Below are positions 45,123 to 56,400 of a stretch of DNA of 64,000 bases, in pieces. Numbering within the stretch: position 1 is the first letter of the stretch; every line of letters starts with the position of its first letter. Both the position numbers and the translations under genes were made by a program. Source of the stretch: Hordeum vulgare subsp. vulgare (Eukaryota; Streptophyta; Magnoliopsida; Poales; Poaceae); NCBI RefSeq assembly GCF_904849725.1, contig NC_058524.1, forward strand, positions 493,584,263 to 493,648,262. The letters run 5' to 3'. The notes under the pieces were generated by a model. That model ran no database searches. It was not told the origin of the DNA and worked only from the letters and a program-made list of their open reading frames with translations.

Positions 45123-46735
45123 TGATTGTTCTGCTGTGTATCCCTTGCAACGACGCGAGAAATAGTCGTGTTGACGGCACCAGGAATCCTTCAGCTATGG
45201 CTATGCCTTAAGGGACTTCCTAGGCAAGTATGCAAAGGATTCCCCCCGTGGCCTTGCGTTGGTGTTCCCTCGAAGCGGAAAGGGTCATGTAGCACAGCGA
45301 CGGTAAGTATTTCCCTGAGTTTGAGGACCAAGGTATCAATCCGGCGGAAGCGTATCTCAAGATCCTGCACAAACACAAAAGTTTGCACCCAACGCTATGA
45401 AGGGGCTGTTAATCCCTTATAGATTGTTTGCCAAGTGAGAATTGAAAGCAACAAAGTAATAAAGAAAAATAAAAGCGGAGTTGTAAACGGTGGATGTGAA
45501 TAGACCCGGGGGCCGTAGTGTTTACTAGTGGCTTCTCTCATGAAAGCAAGTAGATGGTGGGTGAACAAATTACTGTCGAGCAATTGATAGAACTGTGCAG
45601 AGTCGTGACGATATCTATGCAATGATTATTTCTATAGGCATCACGTCTGAAACAAGTAGACCGATACTTTTTGCTTCTACTACTATTACTCCACACGTCG
45701 ACCGCTATCCAGCATGCATCTAGTGTATTAAGTCCATAAGAACAGAGTAACGCCTTAAGCAAGATGACATGATGTAGAGGGATAATCTCAAACCAATGAT
45801 AAAAACCCCATCTTTTTACCCTGGATGGCAACTGCTTGATGTGTGCCTTGCTGCCCCTACTTTCACTGGAAAAGGTCACCACATGGCAGAACCCAAAACC
45901 AAGCACTTCTCCCATTGCAAGAATCATAGATCTAGTTGGCCAAACAAAACCCAAGACTTAGAGAGACTTACAAGGATATCAAATCATGCATATAAGAAAT
46001 TAGCAAAGACTCAAATATATATCATAGATAATCTGATCACAAGTCCACAATTCATCGGATCTCAAGAGAAACACCGCCAAAGAAGATTACATCGGATAGA
46101 TCTCCATGAAGATCATGGAGAACTTTGTATTGAAGATCCAAGAGAGAGAAGAAGCCATCTAGCTACTAACTACAGACCCGTAGGTCTGAAGTGAACTACT
46201 CACGAGTCATTGGAGGGGCGATGATGATGATGAAGAAGCCCTCCACCTCCAAAGTCCCCTCCGGCAGGGCACCGGGAAGGGTCTCCAGATGAGATCTCGT
46301 GGAAACGGAAGCTTGCGGTGGCGGAAAAGTATTTTCGAGGCTCCCCTGATTTTTTGCGTAATATTTGGGAATATAAAGGCGCAAGACCTAGGACAGGGGG
46401 CGGCCAGGGAAGCCACAAGCTTGCCCACCGCCGCCTCCCCCCTGGTGGCGTGGTGGGAGCTTGTGGGCTCCCTGGGGCCCACCTGGCTTGGCCCAAAGGC
46501 TTCCTGGTCTTCTTTCGTTCGGGAAAAAATCATTTCGGGGTTTTTCTTCCGTTTGGTCTCCGTTCCAAAATCAGATCTGAAAAGAGTCAAAACACGGAAA
46601 AAACAGGAACTGACACTTGGCACTGAATTAATAAATTAGTCCCAAAAAGATATAAAAAGATACATAAAACATACAAAGAAGGCAAGATAACAACGTGAAA
46701 CCATCAAAAATTATAGATACGTTTGAGACGTATCA
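45123..46735 (-). repeat. R3 5' LTR
   Basis: 1613 bp, TGATTG...GTATCA. It carries a further PBS-like stretch near 45142-45158. It matches 20908-22526 with scattered substitutions. Confidence 0.9.
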
Positions 46736-47031
46736 GGGCGTCGCCCTGCCGGAGTTGCACCGGCAGGTTGTGCAATTGTCGCAATCCTGCTTGCATGCAT
46801 CCATATATGCTTAGGTTGAGAGCCTGTTGTGTATTGCCGCGAGGGGCTGTAGCGCGTAGCTCGTAGATGTGCGTCGTGTGTGCGCGTGCAGGTGCGTGTG
46901 CTCTGGCAAGCGTCGTCGTCGTCGGCGTCTCTCTGATCCAGCAGGAAGAAGCCCCATGTTTTCTTTTTAATTTATGTTTTGCTTCCTTCTTAGGGAAGAA
47001 GCCCCACGGTAGCGCAGTGGCATCGAGCGTG
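46736..47031 (+). repeat. R1 3' LTR, piece 3 (starts with R3 TSD)
   Basis: Matches R1 5' LTR 6961-7256. The last five bases GCGTG are the R5 TSD. It contains the A box of tRNA-like module 1 (TAGCGCAGTGG, 47010-47020). Confidence 0.9.
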
Positions 47032-48843
47032 TGTCACAGCCCCAGACCTAGAATTGTTTGTCATTGCATCTCATGCATGCATTCCTATTTTTTTTATTTT
47101 GGAAATAAAATGAGGAGTGATCAAGCCTCATCATTTAAATTTTTGTCAAACAAGCAACATAAATATTGCTTCAAATTGATTCAAGAAAATGTCCCTGATT
47201 TTCCAATAAAATATTGGACTGAAATAAAAATGTCAACCAATATTTTGGATCAGAGAAACTTTTTATATTGGATTTTTGAATTAATCAAACAACTATTTTA
47301 AATGGAATTATATTTTCTATATATAAAATATAGCTTTATAAGTACTGAAACTATTATGTGGTATTGGACATTTATATTTATGCCACATAAAAATATTATA
47401 AGGATTTTGCAAAATGATTTGGATTTATTTTCAAATCAACACAAATGTTAGCAAATAGAAAACAAAAAAGAATAAAGAGAAGAAAATAGAAAACCTTACC
47501 TGTCGCCTGGCCTAGCCCACCAGGGGCACAGGCGTCTTCTTCCTCCTGCCAGAAGGCAGAGGAGAAGCTCGCCACGACGCATGGCCAGGGGCTCCACGCC
47601 ACCTGCCTGCATGGCCTCCCCGCCGACCTGGTGGCTGGGATAGGCTCGGGAGAGCCGTCCCCATAGAACCAGCCACCACCTGCCCCGTCTGCACTCGTCC
47701 TTGCTTCTCCTCGCCATGGCTGAGCTCTGCTCGAGCTGTCGCTCGTTGTTGTCGCAGCCTCCGGCCTCCCCTCGCCTCTCCGAAAATCCCATAAGGACCG
47801 CCGCGTCGCCCTGCTCCTCATCGCCACTGGAATCGGGCCCGGGAGCCTCGGAGCGCCGCCACTGCCGCCATCTTCCTCATCTCTGGCCACCGGATGCCGT
47901 CGTCGATTCGTTGTCAGCAGGGCCTCCTCGAGCGTTCCGAGCCGCCAGTCGAGCCCCCCGTGAGCCACCGGTTCCATTTTCCTCTTCTCGCAGTCGTCCG
48001 TCCCCTCTAGCACCAGTTCTGAAGAACTCGAGATCCGGCCGCCGCACGAACTCGTCGCCGGCACCTCCTCCGGCCACCCTAGCTTCGCTGCTTAACCTTG
48101 GAAGAACGGCCGCTTCGCCAGCGTCCCGTAGCTGCAAACCGCGCTCGATTTGGACCTCTGTAGCGTCGTTTAGGTCGTCTCCGGCGAGCCCTCCGCCGCG
48201 GCAATGGTCGCCGGCGACCACCCTCCGGTGGGGGCCGACGTGGCCACCTTAACCCGCCACTAATCAGGCCTTAGAGCCACTGCCAGAGGGCCCCACGCCT
48301 GGTCAAACCCCAATTAGGGGCTGGTCAGCGCGGGGTTAGCCCCTGGGTCACTGGCCAATGGGCCCCACTGGTCAGGGTTTGACTTGGACCGGCTGGTTGA
48401 CCTGTTGACGCAGGGATGACATCAGCCTGACTGGGTAATAGCTTTTTCTAAGTTTAATTAATTCCAGAATAATAGCAAAACTTGTAAAAATCATAGAAAT
48501 TAAAATATAACTCGGATGGAAATAATTTATATATGAAAAAGGATCAGAAAAATCCAAAGAATCTGATTATTGCATTTTCATGCATGTTTGAAAAAGTTAA
48601 CACCACCAAATAGGCAAAATGGTGTATAGGATAAATTTCATATTTAGTTTGGAGATGGAAATTGATACTTACTTGAATTCCACTTCAATTGTTATGACCA
48701 AACATTGGTCAATGCAAATCAGTACCTCAAAATACTAACTCCTTGCATGTTGGAACAATTTGTTATGAGCATCAGGTCGAATCAATTATAAGGGTACTTG
48801 GAAAAATAACCGGCTTGAAGTGATGTTTGAATCCTAATTCAAA
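47032..48843 (+). repeat. R5: solo LTR related to the R4 family, piece 1
   Basis: Starts TGTCACAGCCCC with TSD GCGTG at 47027-47031. Together with 60367-62618 it forms one LTR of about 4.06 kb. It is collinear with R4 LTRs but diverged: an AT-rich start, a GC-rich part 47500-48250, then AT-rich again. Frames in the GC-rich part show no domain and are not called. Interrupted by R7. Confidence 0.88.
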
Positions 48844-49602
48844 TGTAACATCCCAATTTTCCTAATTGGGAATGTTTTACATTGTAGCTAAGCATCTATC
48901 CATATTGTTTGAAATAAATATAGCTCGTGAATTTTCTTCGTCTTTTTGTTTTGCATTTCCATTTTCCTCGCACGAGAAATGCCCGGAGAAAAACTCTCTT
49001 GCACGCAAGAGAGAGAGCGGAGGAAAATGACCCTCCAAAGTGCGGGCAAATTTCTGAAATATTTGAGCCAAGAAAACGCAAAGTTCTTTTGCAAAAATAA
49101 TTGCAAAAAGAAATAAAGCAAATTTGGGAATTTCTGAAAAAACATTTTTTTAAGTTATTATTTTTGCTTTGGAGAAATGTTATTCGGGTAGAGATTCTTT
49201 TTCTGAATTTTTGGTATATAATACCATATATTAATATTTTGATTTACTCTCCTTTTTTTTCGTTTTTATTTTCTGTCTCGGAAAAGTTAGAGATTAGGAA
49301 GTATATATTTTTTCCTTCAGAACCGCCCCGAGCGTAGGATAGTCCATGGGCCGAATCCCCCTTTCCCTGGGATCCCAGATCCCTTAAAACCGGCCAACCG
49401 ACCCCCTCTCCCCGCCCCTTCTCTCACTGGCCGTGGCCCCCACCTGCCCGAGCCTGGCACCACGTCGGCCTTCTTCTTTCTCTTACCTCCCTCTCCTTCC
49501 TTTTCTGTGCCAGACCGAACCCGAGACCGAGCCCCTCCCCAGCTCGGGATTCCCTTCCCCGTATCCCCCCTCTCCCTTCCTTAGCTATCCCTCCCCATGG
49601 CC

Positions 49603-49610
49603 TATAAATA
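49603..49610 (+). promoter_or_regulatory. TATA box, R7 5' LTR
   Basis: TATAAATA within CCATGGCCTATAAATACTCC, followed by a C-rich leader. The 3' LTR copy is at 58226-58233. Confidence 0.65.
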
Positions 49611-50583
49611 CTCCCCCACCCGAGCCGACCCCGTTCCCAACCCTACCTCGCCTCGCCGCCGTCCCCTCGCCGCCCGAGCAACCTCGCCGGAGCAGCAGTG
49701 CTGCACCCATCTACCCCGCCCAGGAGCAGCCCCGAGCCCCTCTCACCCCCGCCGCCGCCTCCCCCGAGGAGGAGGAACCCCACCGCCGCCGCCCCATCCC
49801 CACCGCCCCGGAGCCCCTTCCCCCCTCGCCGGCGACGCCCTCGCCGGAGTACCATCCCCCTGCACGGTAGCCTCCCCTTTCTCTGTCTTTTCTTCTGTTT
49901 CTTTTTCTTATTCCCTTAGTAGCCCTTTGATCATATTTAGATGGCTTAGATTAGATCTAGAAATAACCTTTCGGTTTAGTTTAGAAAACCAGTGGTTTTT
50001 TAGTTCACTTATGATTTAGCCAGCGATTTTCCTTAGCTTCGGCCGTTTGCCCAAAGCGTTTCAGCAAACACCCTCCGCAGCCAATAGCAACTTGCCACGT
50101 GTACCCCAATAGCTAGCTAATTGTTTTCAGTTTTTCTGTCAAAAATTACAAAAATAGAAACTTTCTGTTTTGTTTTGGCCGCAACTTTGTATCCCGAAGT
50201 CCAATGACATTGATTCTTTTTCCAGTAGCTCACAAATTTCCTGTAGTTTTTAAAAACATATAATTTTTCTATGTTTGAAATTTTCAAATATAAGTTAGAG
50301 CAGATTTAGTTTAAACCTTGTTTTGCCAATTCCAGGAGTTTGAAAAATGATTTTTAGTTGATTCTTTTTGCTACTGCTTCCTAGTGATAAAATGTTACTG
50401 TGGTAGAAGTTTCAAATTTTTTTAAAGTATTGTTACCAGTGTTTTCAACAGAAACAAGTTTCTGCCATACCGGCGCGTGATGAACTCTTTTACTTAGGCT
50501 TTTGCAAACCCTTACTTGTGATGTTATTTTTACTTGTGGCTTGATTGAAGTGCTTATGGTGTGCTTTGTGTTTGTATCGGTAG

Positions 50584-50643
50584 ATCATCCAGAGTGCGAA
50601 GCGTGTTACTTAGAAGCGCTCGAGCAAGACAACTATCATCAAG
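50584..50643 (+). other. exon-like block in R7 5' LTR
   Basis: 60 nt between GTATCGGTAG and CATCAAG|GCAAGT. The 3' LTR copy is 59211-59270. It is open with two leading bases and one trailing base; in that phase it joins in frame to the block after TTGCAG at 51652 and ends YFSDQE-stop. Confidence 0.4.
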
Positions 50644-51293
50644 GCAAGTCATTTTGATCATGTTATTTTACCTATGTTTTCGATGCATGGTAGATCACCT
50701 TTCTTTGCCCAATTTGCATGCTGCCTAGGTACTTGGAAACTTTAGTATAAGTTGTAGCATCATGTGGTAGGAACACAACAACCCCGACACTTGGCCCCGG
50801 GACGACAATTTCTTAATGCTATGCTTGAGTAGACGGGTTATCGGTTGAGTGTATACCACGAGTGATGCGAGGTTGATATAATAATCAAGACCGGACTAAG
50901 ACAAGATTTTCAAGACCTCGGACGCAATGCAACTCTGGGTGAAGGACGGTTGATCGGCTCCCTGGAGAACCCAGTGGATGCCCGGGATGCTGGAGAGGCC
51001 ATGTCATCCTGCGGAAAGCTTCACCCAGGCTCGAAGAGATGGACGGAGACTTCAAGACTCAAGGCTTACCTGCACAGCCACAAGTCATTATGGGCTCTAG
51101 CTTGGTTGGACAACGCGGCGACTCTGGACAGGCGGTGCTAGCAGATGTAGACGAATGGTAGGAATGGATGGGCACCGACAGGGATTCAGAGGGACCCGTT
51201 GAAAGACCATGTTTTGATCATCCGGTCTTCAAACACCCTGAAGTGCGAGGAAAAACCCGGAGGCGATCAAATCTTGTGGGGAACGTGTGCAAA

Positions 51294-51336
51294 ACTCTGC
51301 AGAGTGCCCAACCTAATCGATTTGCCGAGTCCACGG
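51294..51336 (+). other. conserved palindrome and hairpin, R7 5' LTR
   Basis: ACTCTGCAGAGT 51294-51305 and CCGAGTCCACGG 51325-51336 (one mispair). The 3' LTR copies are 59711-59722 and 59742-59753 (CCGTGTCCACGA). Confidence 0.62.
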
Positions 51337-51801
51337 TCATGGACAACTTGAGCCGAAGGCATTGAATTTCCCCTGAACTCTCGACACAACTTAATAATGA
51401 TGTGGGTGTTAACATCTATTCGGGTACGAGAATCGGTTGGCGGAACCATCTCGTTAACAACCAACCTTTGTAGTAATATTTTGCTTTCAACCCCTTTTGT
51501 TGTAGGATAAAACTAGCTTTATGCAAAACTTAGCCCCACCAGCCAAATATGCATGTAGAGATAGTTGAATATTATTTTTACTCCTCTCTTTGATGACTTG
51601 CCGGCATATTCAATATGCTGACCTACACGACTGCAACGTATCATGTTGCAGAGTACTTTTCCGACCAGGAGTGAGGCTATGATCTACGCTCAGCGACATG
51701 CCCTTGGAGTCGGATGGACTCACCTATCTGATGCTTCCGCTAGTCTTCGTTAGATATCTCAAGAGATGGCCTTCAGCCACTTTATTGTAATCCTTTATTG
51801 T

Positions 51802-51835
51802 AATAAAGTACTCTTTATGAGATTCGATTAATAAA
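51802..51835 (+). terminator. R7 5' LTR polyadenylation signals
   Basis: AATAAA at 51802-51807 and 51830-51835. The 3' LTR has the same at 60219-60224 and 60247-60252. Confidence 0.55.
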
Positions 51836-51953
51836 GCTGTGTGATTGAACTCTTGAATATATACATTATGTACTGTGTGTGTACCAGCATGATCTTGGGA
51901 TGGTACAGAAACACCAGAGGCTTGACTCGTCTTGAGTCGGGTCGGTACAGAAA

Positions 51954-51966
51954 TGGTATTCAGAGC
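51954..51966 (+). promoter_or_regulatory. R7 primer-binding site (tRNA-iMet)
   Basis: TGGTATTCAGAGC, the usual TGGTATCAGAGC with one extra T, four bases after the LTR end. Confidence 0.85.
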
Positions 51967-52099
51967 ACACGCTGACCTTAGGACGTAACCTCTAGGAATG
52001 GAAAAGCCTTAAGAAGAAAACTATTTTCTCTTATGTCTATAAATCTTCTATTTCCTCTTCTGATCATTTCTGACTTCTCTCCGATTTTCCAATGTTTAG

Positions 52100-52807
52100 A
52101 TGGCCACCTTCATCCCTGTTAAGTTCACGGAGTTTTGCCAGCCCGACACCACTATGTCGTTCGGAAAGGAGCTGGTGCAGATCACCAAGGATTTGAGGAT
52201 TTCTCTGCCGACTATCACAGGGAAGCCAACTTCGTCTTACCCGGAGGATTCACGCTACAGGATCGAGGTGCACCTTCCCGGAAGGACATTCCAGCCGCGC
52301 ACTGAGCCGATGGATTTCAAGTTCATCGCACCCAGCTGGATTCTCGGAAGGGACATGGCGATCCATTGTGCACTCGGACGTATCAAGGAAGAATACAAAG
52401 GCTGCCCTATTTCTCCAGACCTATTCACCGTATCCCAGAGAAACAAAGACGGAGAAATCATCTCAAGCAAGACCAAGGACGCTCTCTTGTCTTATGCACA
52501 GACCTTGGAGAAGTACAGCGGGACTCTGGAGCATCATGTGATCAAGGACGCCAGGAAGATCAAGCAACTGTCACTCCGCGAGCTTGAACTAGATGAAGCA
52601 GCCCGGGAAGCCCACTATGAGCACGAACTGGAGGCGAAGGACTTTCTGGAGTGAATCGAGAAGCTGAAGACTCAAGTTGCATACCTGGAGGAGGAACTAG
52701 ACATGGGCGAGAACCTTCATCCCGAAGGAGACGTAGCCCCCTTGATCAGCAACAACGAGGACTATGAAGAAAGCTCCACCGAAGGACCCGTCACCATGCT
52801 TTTCTGA
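52100..52807 (+). pseudogene. R7 orf0, extra protein upstream of gag, one stop
   Basis: ATG 52100 opens a frame of 184 residues that stops at TGA 52652-52654. The same frame then continues for 50 codons to TGA 52805-52807, so the intact protein had about 235 residues. Residues about 48-100 resemble the folded part of R4 orf0 (YRIEVHLPG strand, then a helix starting DMAIHCALGRIKEEY). Residues about 125-205 are rich in Glu, Lys and Leu and predicted coiled coil, and the tail is acidic. The stop could be one C-to-T change in a CGA codon. Function unknown. The 210-base gap to gag has no ORF. Confidence 0.7.
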
Positions 52808-53020
52808 GGAGGACACTTAGACTAGACCACCAAATTTACTTTATCGTTATACGTTTTAGGCCGATGTTTAGGATTATCGAATTTTGTATCCCCATGTGAA
52901 CCTTTGTGATGATATTGAATAAAATGTGTGGTGTGATACTTGTGTGTTGCATTCATATGGGTAGTGTAATTACTCTTAGACCATTGTTCTATGCTAATAT
53001 CACCCCTCCTCAAACATCAG

Positions 53021-53465
53021 ATGCCTCCGAGACGCGCCCCTGAGTCCAACTTTCCGCCGGAACTCACCCAGTTGATCCAGCAACAAAACACCCTGATGCA
53101 GCTGATCATCCAGAACCAGAACAATAACAACAACCGTCACCTACCCCAGGCCGACAATCTCACCCGTTTCCTGAAGTTGAACCCTCCAACTTTCTCCAGC
53201 AGCATTGAGCCTATTGTGGCAGATGATTGGCTCTGCAAGATGGAGCGTGAACTTATCACTGCTGGTTGTTCTAAAGCTGAGAAGGTGCGTTTTGCCGCGC
53301 ATCAACTTGAAGGCCCTGCAGCTGCTTGGTGGGAGAACTACACCACCACTTATCCCATTGCTGGAGTCACTTGGGAGCAATTCAAGCAATCCTTCCGCAC
53401 CACGCATGTCTCAGCTGGTGCAATGAGTCTGAAGAAGCGTGAGTTTTGCAACTTACGCCAGGGAA
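53021..53465 (+). pseudogene. R7 gag, N-terminal part
   Basis: ATG 53021 (MPPRRAPESNF; the frame is open slightly upstream with another ATG at 52991). A Gln/Asn-rich start is followed by the gag core: ADDWLCKMEREL and FAAHQLEGPAAAWWENY. The frame is lost near 53463 by loss of one base within CAGGGAATCG, after which gag continues in the pol frame. It would form the virus-like particle. Confidence 0.87.
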
Positions 53466-56400
53466 TCGCTCTGTGGCCCAGTACGTTGATGAATTCAGCA
53501 TGCTCGCCCGTTATGCACCTGGAGATGTGGCCGATGATGCGGCCAAGCAGGAAAAGTTCTTGGAAGGACTGAATGATGAGCTGAGCATTCAGTTGACGGT
53601 AGCCACCTTCAACAACTACCAGGAGCTGGTTGATAAGGCCCTCATCTTGGAAGGGAAACATCAGCAGATGGAGAACCGCAAGCGAAAGTATGGGGTTGGA
53701 AAGTTCAACTCCGGCACTCAGCAGAAGCCTCGCTACACCCCCTATTCAGGGAATACCGGGACTGGATCCGGTAAGTTTGGAGGACACGTTCAGCATAACC
53801 ACCCAGTGCACAACCATGGAGGCCACAACCATGGAGGAAATGGGAACCACCGCAACAACAACAACTTCAAGAATGGCGGTACTGGCACTCAGCAGCATTC
53901 AGCTCCAGCTCAGAAGGATCGGACTCACATCACTTGCTTCAAGTGTCAGAAGACGGGACACTATGCCACTGAATGTCCCCAGAACAAGCAGGGAAATGGA
54001 AACGGCAACAGCAACTCTGCAGCAAAGAAAGCCAATCCTTTTCCTCGAGCTCAGGTGAACCACATTGATGTTGAAGAGGTCTATGATCACCCTGATACTG
54101 TGGTTCGTAAGTTTTTGCTAAATTCACATCCAGTATTGGTACTTTTTGATTCTGGTGCAACACATTCATTCATATCAAGGGTAGTTGTGGAAAAGTATAG
54201 TTTGCCAACTAGAACCCTCAGCCAGCCTATTAAGATCAGTTCCCCAGGAGGCATGATGACAGCCGGGATAGGATGCCATGCTTTGAGTCTCAACATCGGG
54301 AACCATAATTTTCCCACCGACCTCATCGTATTAGAGTCCCAGGGATTGGATGTAATCCTAGGCATGGATTGGTTGGCCAAGTATGAAGGGAATATTGATT
54401 GTGCCCTTAAGTCTATTTTGCTCACCACCCCCGAGCAGAAGCGGATTAAGTACGTGTCTCAGCGCCCGACACGGAGTAAGCGAGTAAACTCTCTCACGGG
54501 AGTAGTCCAGGAGGAAGTACCGATTGTACAGGAGTACCTAGATGTATTTCCGGAGGAATTGCCGGGCATGCCACCCGATAGAGAGATTGAGTTCTTGATT
54601 GAGCTATTACCCGGAACAGCCCCGATATCCAAGAGACCTTATCGGATGCCCGCAGATGACTTGATAGAAATCAAGAAGCAAATTAAGGAGTTATTGGACA
54701 AAGGGTATATTCGCCCAAGTTCTTCACCTTGGGGAGCCCCAGTGCTCTTGGTTGAAAAGAAGGACAAGTCCTTGAGAATGGTTGTCGATTATCGTGCATT
54801 GAACGATGTGACCATCAAGAACAAGTACCCCTTGCTGATGATCAATGATCTGTTTGATCAGTTAGTTGGAGCTCGCGTATTCTCAAAGATCGATCTTCGA
54901 TCCGGGTATCATCAGTTGAAGATTCGTGAACAGGATATACCCAAGACAGCCTTCACCACTCGGTACGGCTTGTATGAGTACACGGTCATGTCATTTGGAC
55001 TGACTAATGCTCCGGCATATTTTATGAATCTGATGAACAAGGTATTTATGGAATACTTGGACAAGTTTGTCGTGGTGTTCATCGATGACATACTGATATT
55101 CTCCAAGAACGAAGACGAACACAAGGAACATCTGCGTCTAGTTCTGGAGAAGCTTAGAGAGCATAAGCTATATGCAAAGTTCAGCAAATGTGAGTTTTGG
55201 TTGAAGGAAGTCGGATTCCTCGGACACGTCATCTCAGGAGAAGGAATAGCAGTGGACCCTGCCAAGGTAGCAGCAGTCACCGAATGGGTAGCACCCACTT
55301 CAGTCAAGGAGATCCGCAGTTTCCTCGGACTTGCCGGATATTACCGGAGGTTCATTGAGAATTTCTCAAAGATTGCCAAGCCCATGACAGAGTTATTGAA
55401 GAAGGAATCCAAGTATATTTGGACTGAGGAATGTGAAACCAGTTTTCAAGAGCTGAAGAAACGTCTTGTTACAGCCCCAGTGCTGATATTGCCGAACATT
55501 CGGAAGGATTTCCAGGTTTACTGTGATGCTTCTCGTCAAGGACTTGGAGGAGTGGTCATGCAAGAAGGCAAAGTTGTAGCCTATGCATCCAAATAGGTCA
55601 GACCTCATGAGTTGAATTATGCCACACATGACGTGGAACTAGCAACCGTAGTGCACGCTCTCAAGACCTGGAGACATTTCCTGATCGGAAATAGTTGTGA
55701 TGTTTACACTGATCACAAGAGCCTGAAATATATCTTCACGCAGAAGGAGTTGAACCTCAGACAGAGGCGATGGCTAGAGTTGATCAAGGACTATGACATG
55801 AGATTACATTATCACCTAGGCAAGGCAAATGTTGTAGCCGATGCGTTGAGCCGCAAGACTTATGTGAACACGCTCACAGCGGGAGGATTACCCCAGGAGT
55901 TAGTCGATGACCTCCGAGAGCTCAAATTGGAGATAATTCCAAGAGGATTTGTTGCCACTCTGGAAATTCAGTCCACTTTGACAGAAAAGATCCGCGAAGC
56001 ATAGAAATCAGACAAGGAGATAGCTGAGATTAAGCAGAAAATGGAAGACGGGAAGGCTAAAGGTTTTCGTGAGGATGAACACGGAACTTTATGGTTTGAG
56101 GATCACATCTTTGTGCCCAATGATCCCGAACTCAGGAAGTTGATACTTCAGGAGGCCCATGATTCCCCGTACTCGATACACCCCGGCAACACCAAGATGT
56201 ATCTGGATCTGAAAGAAAGTTTCTGGTGGACAGGATTGAAGAAAGACATTGCCGAGTTCGTAGCGATATGCGATGTTTGTCAGCGAGTAAAAGCCGAGCA
56301 TCAGAAGCCAGCAGGTTTGCTCCAACCTCTGCCTATACCCGAGTGGAAATGGGAAAATCTTGGTATGGACTTCATCACAGGATTACCCAGGACCCGTTCT

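Larger units (their letters stand above)
20908..46735 (-). mobile_element. R3: Athila-like Gypsy retrotransposon (WHAM-like), split by R4
   Basis: LTRs 20908-22526 and 45123-46735 (1619 and 1613 bp) flank an internal domain 22527-27099 plus 44644-45122, interrupted by R4. The PBS next to the right LTR reads on the minus strand, so the element points left. The TSDs GTGCG (20903-20907) and GGGCG (46736-46740) differ by one base. It encodes gag and an aspartic protease, both frameshifted, but no RT, RNase H or integrase, so it looks non-autonomous. The WHAM/Sabrina-like label is from memory. Confidence 0.88.
48844..51949 (+). repeat. R7 5' LTR
   Basis: TGTAACATCCCAATTTTCC...GTCGGTACA. It contains a TATA box 49603-49610, a C-rich leader to about 49870, an exon-like block 50584-50643, a palindrome 51294-51305 and hairpin 51325-51336, an acceptor-like TTGCAG ending 51651, AATAAA at 51802-51807 and 51830-51835, and a hairpin 51924-51938. 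Confidence 0.93.
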
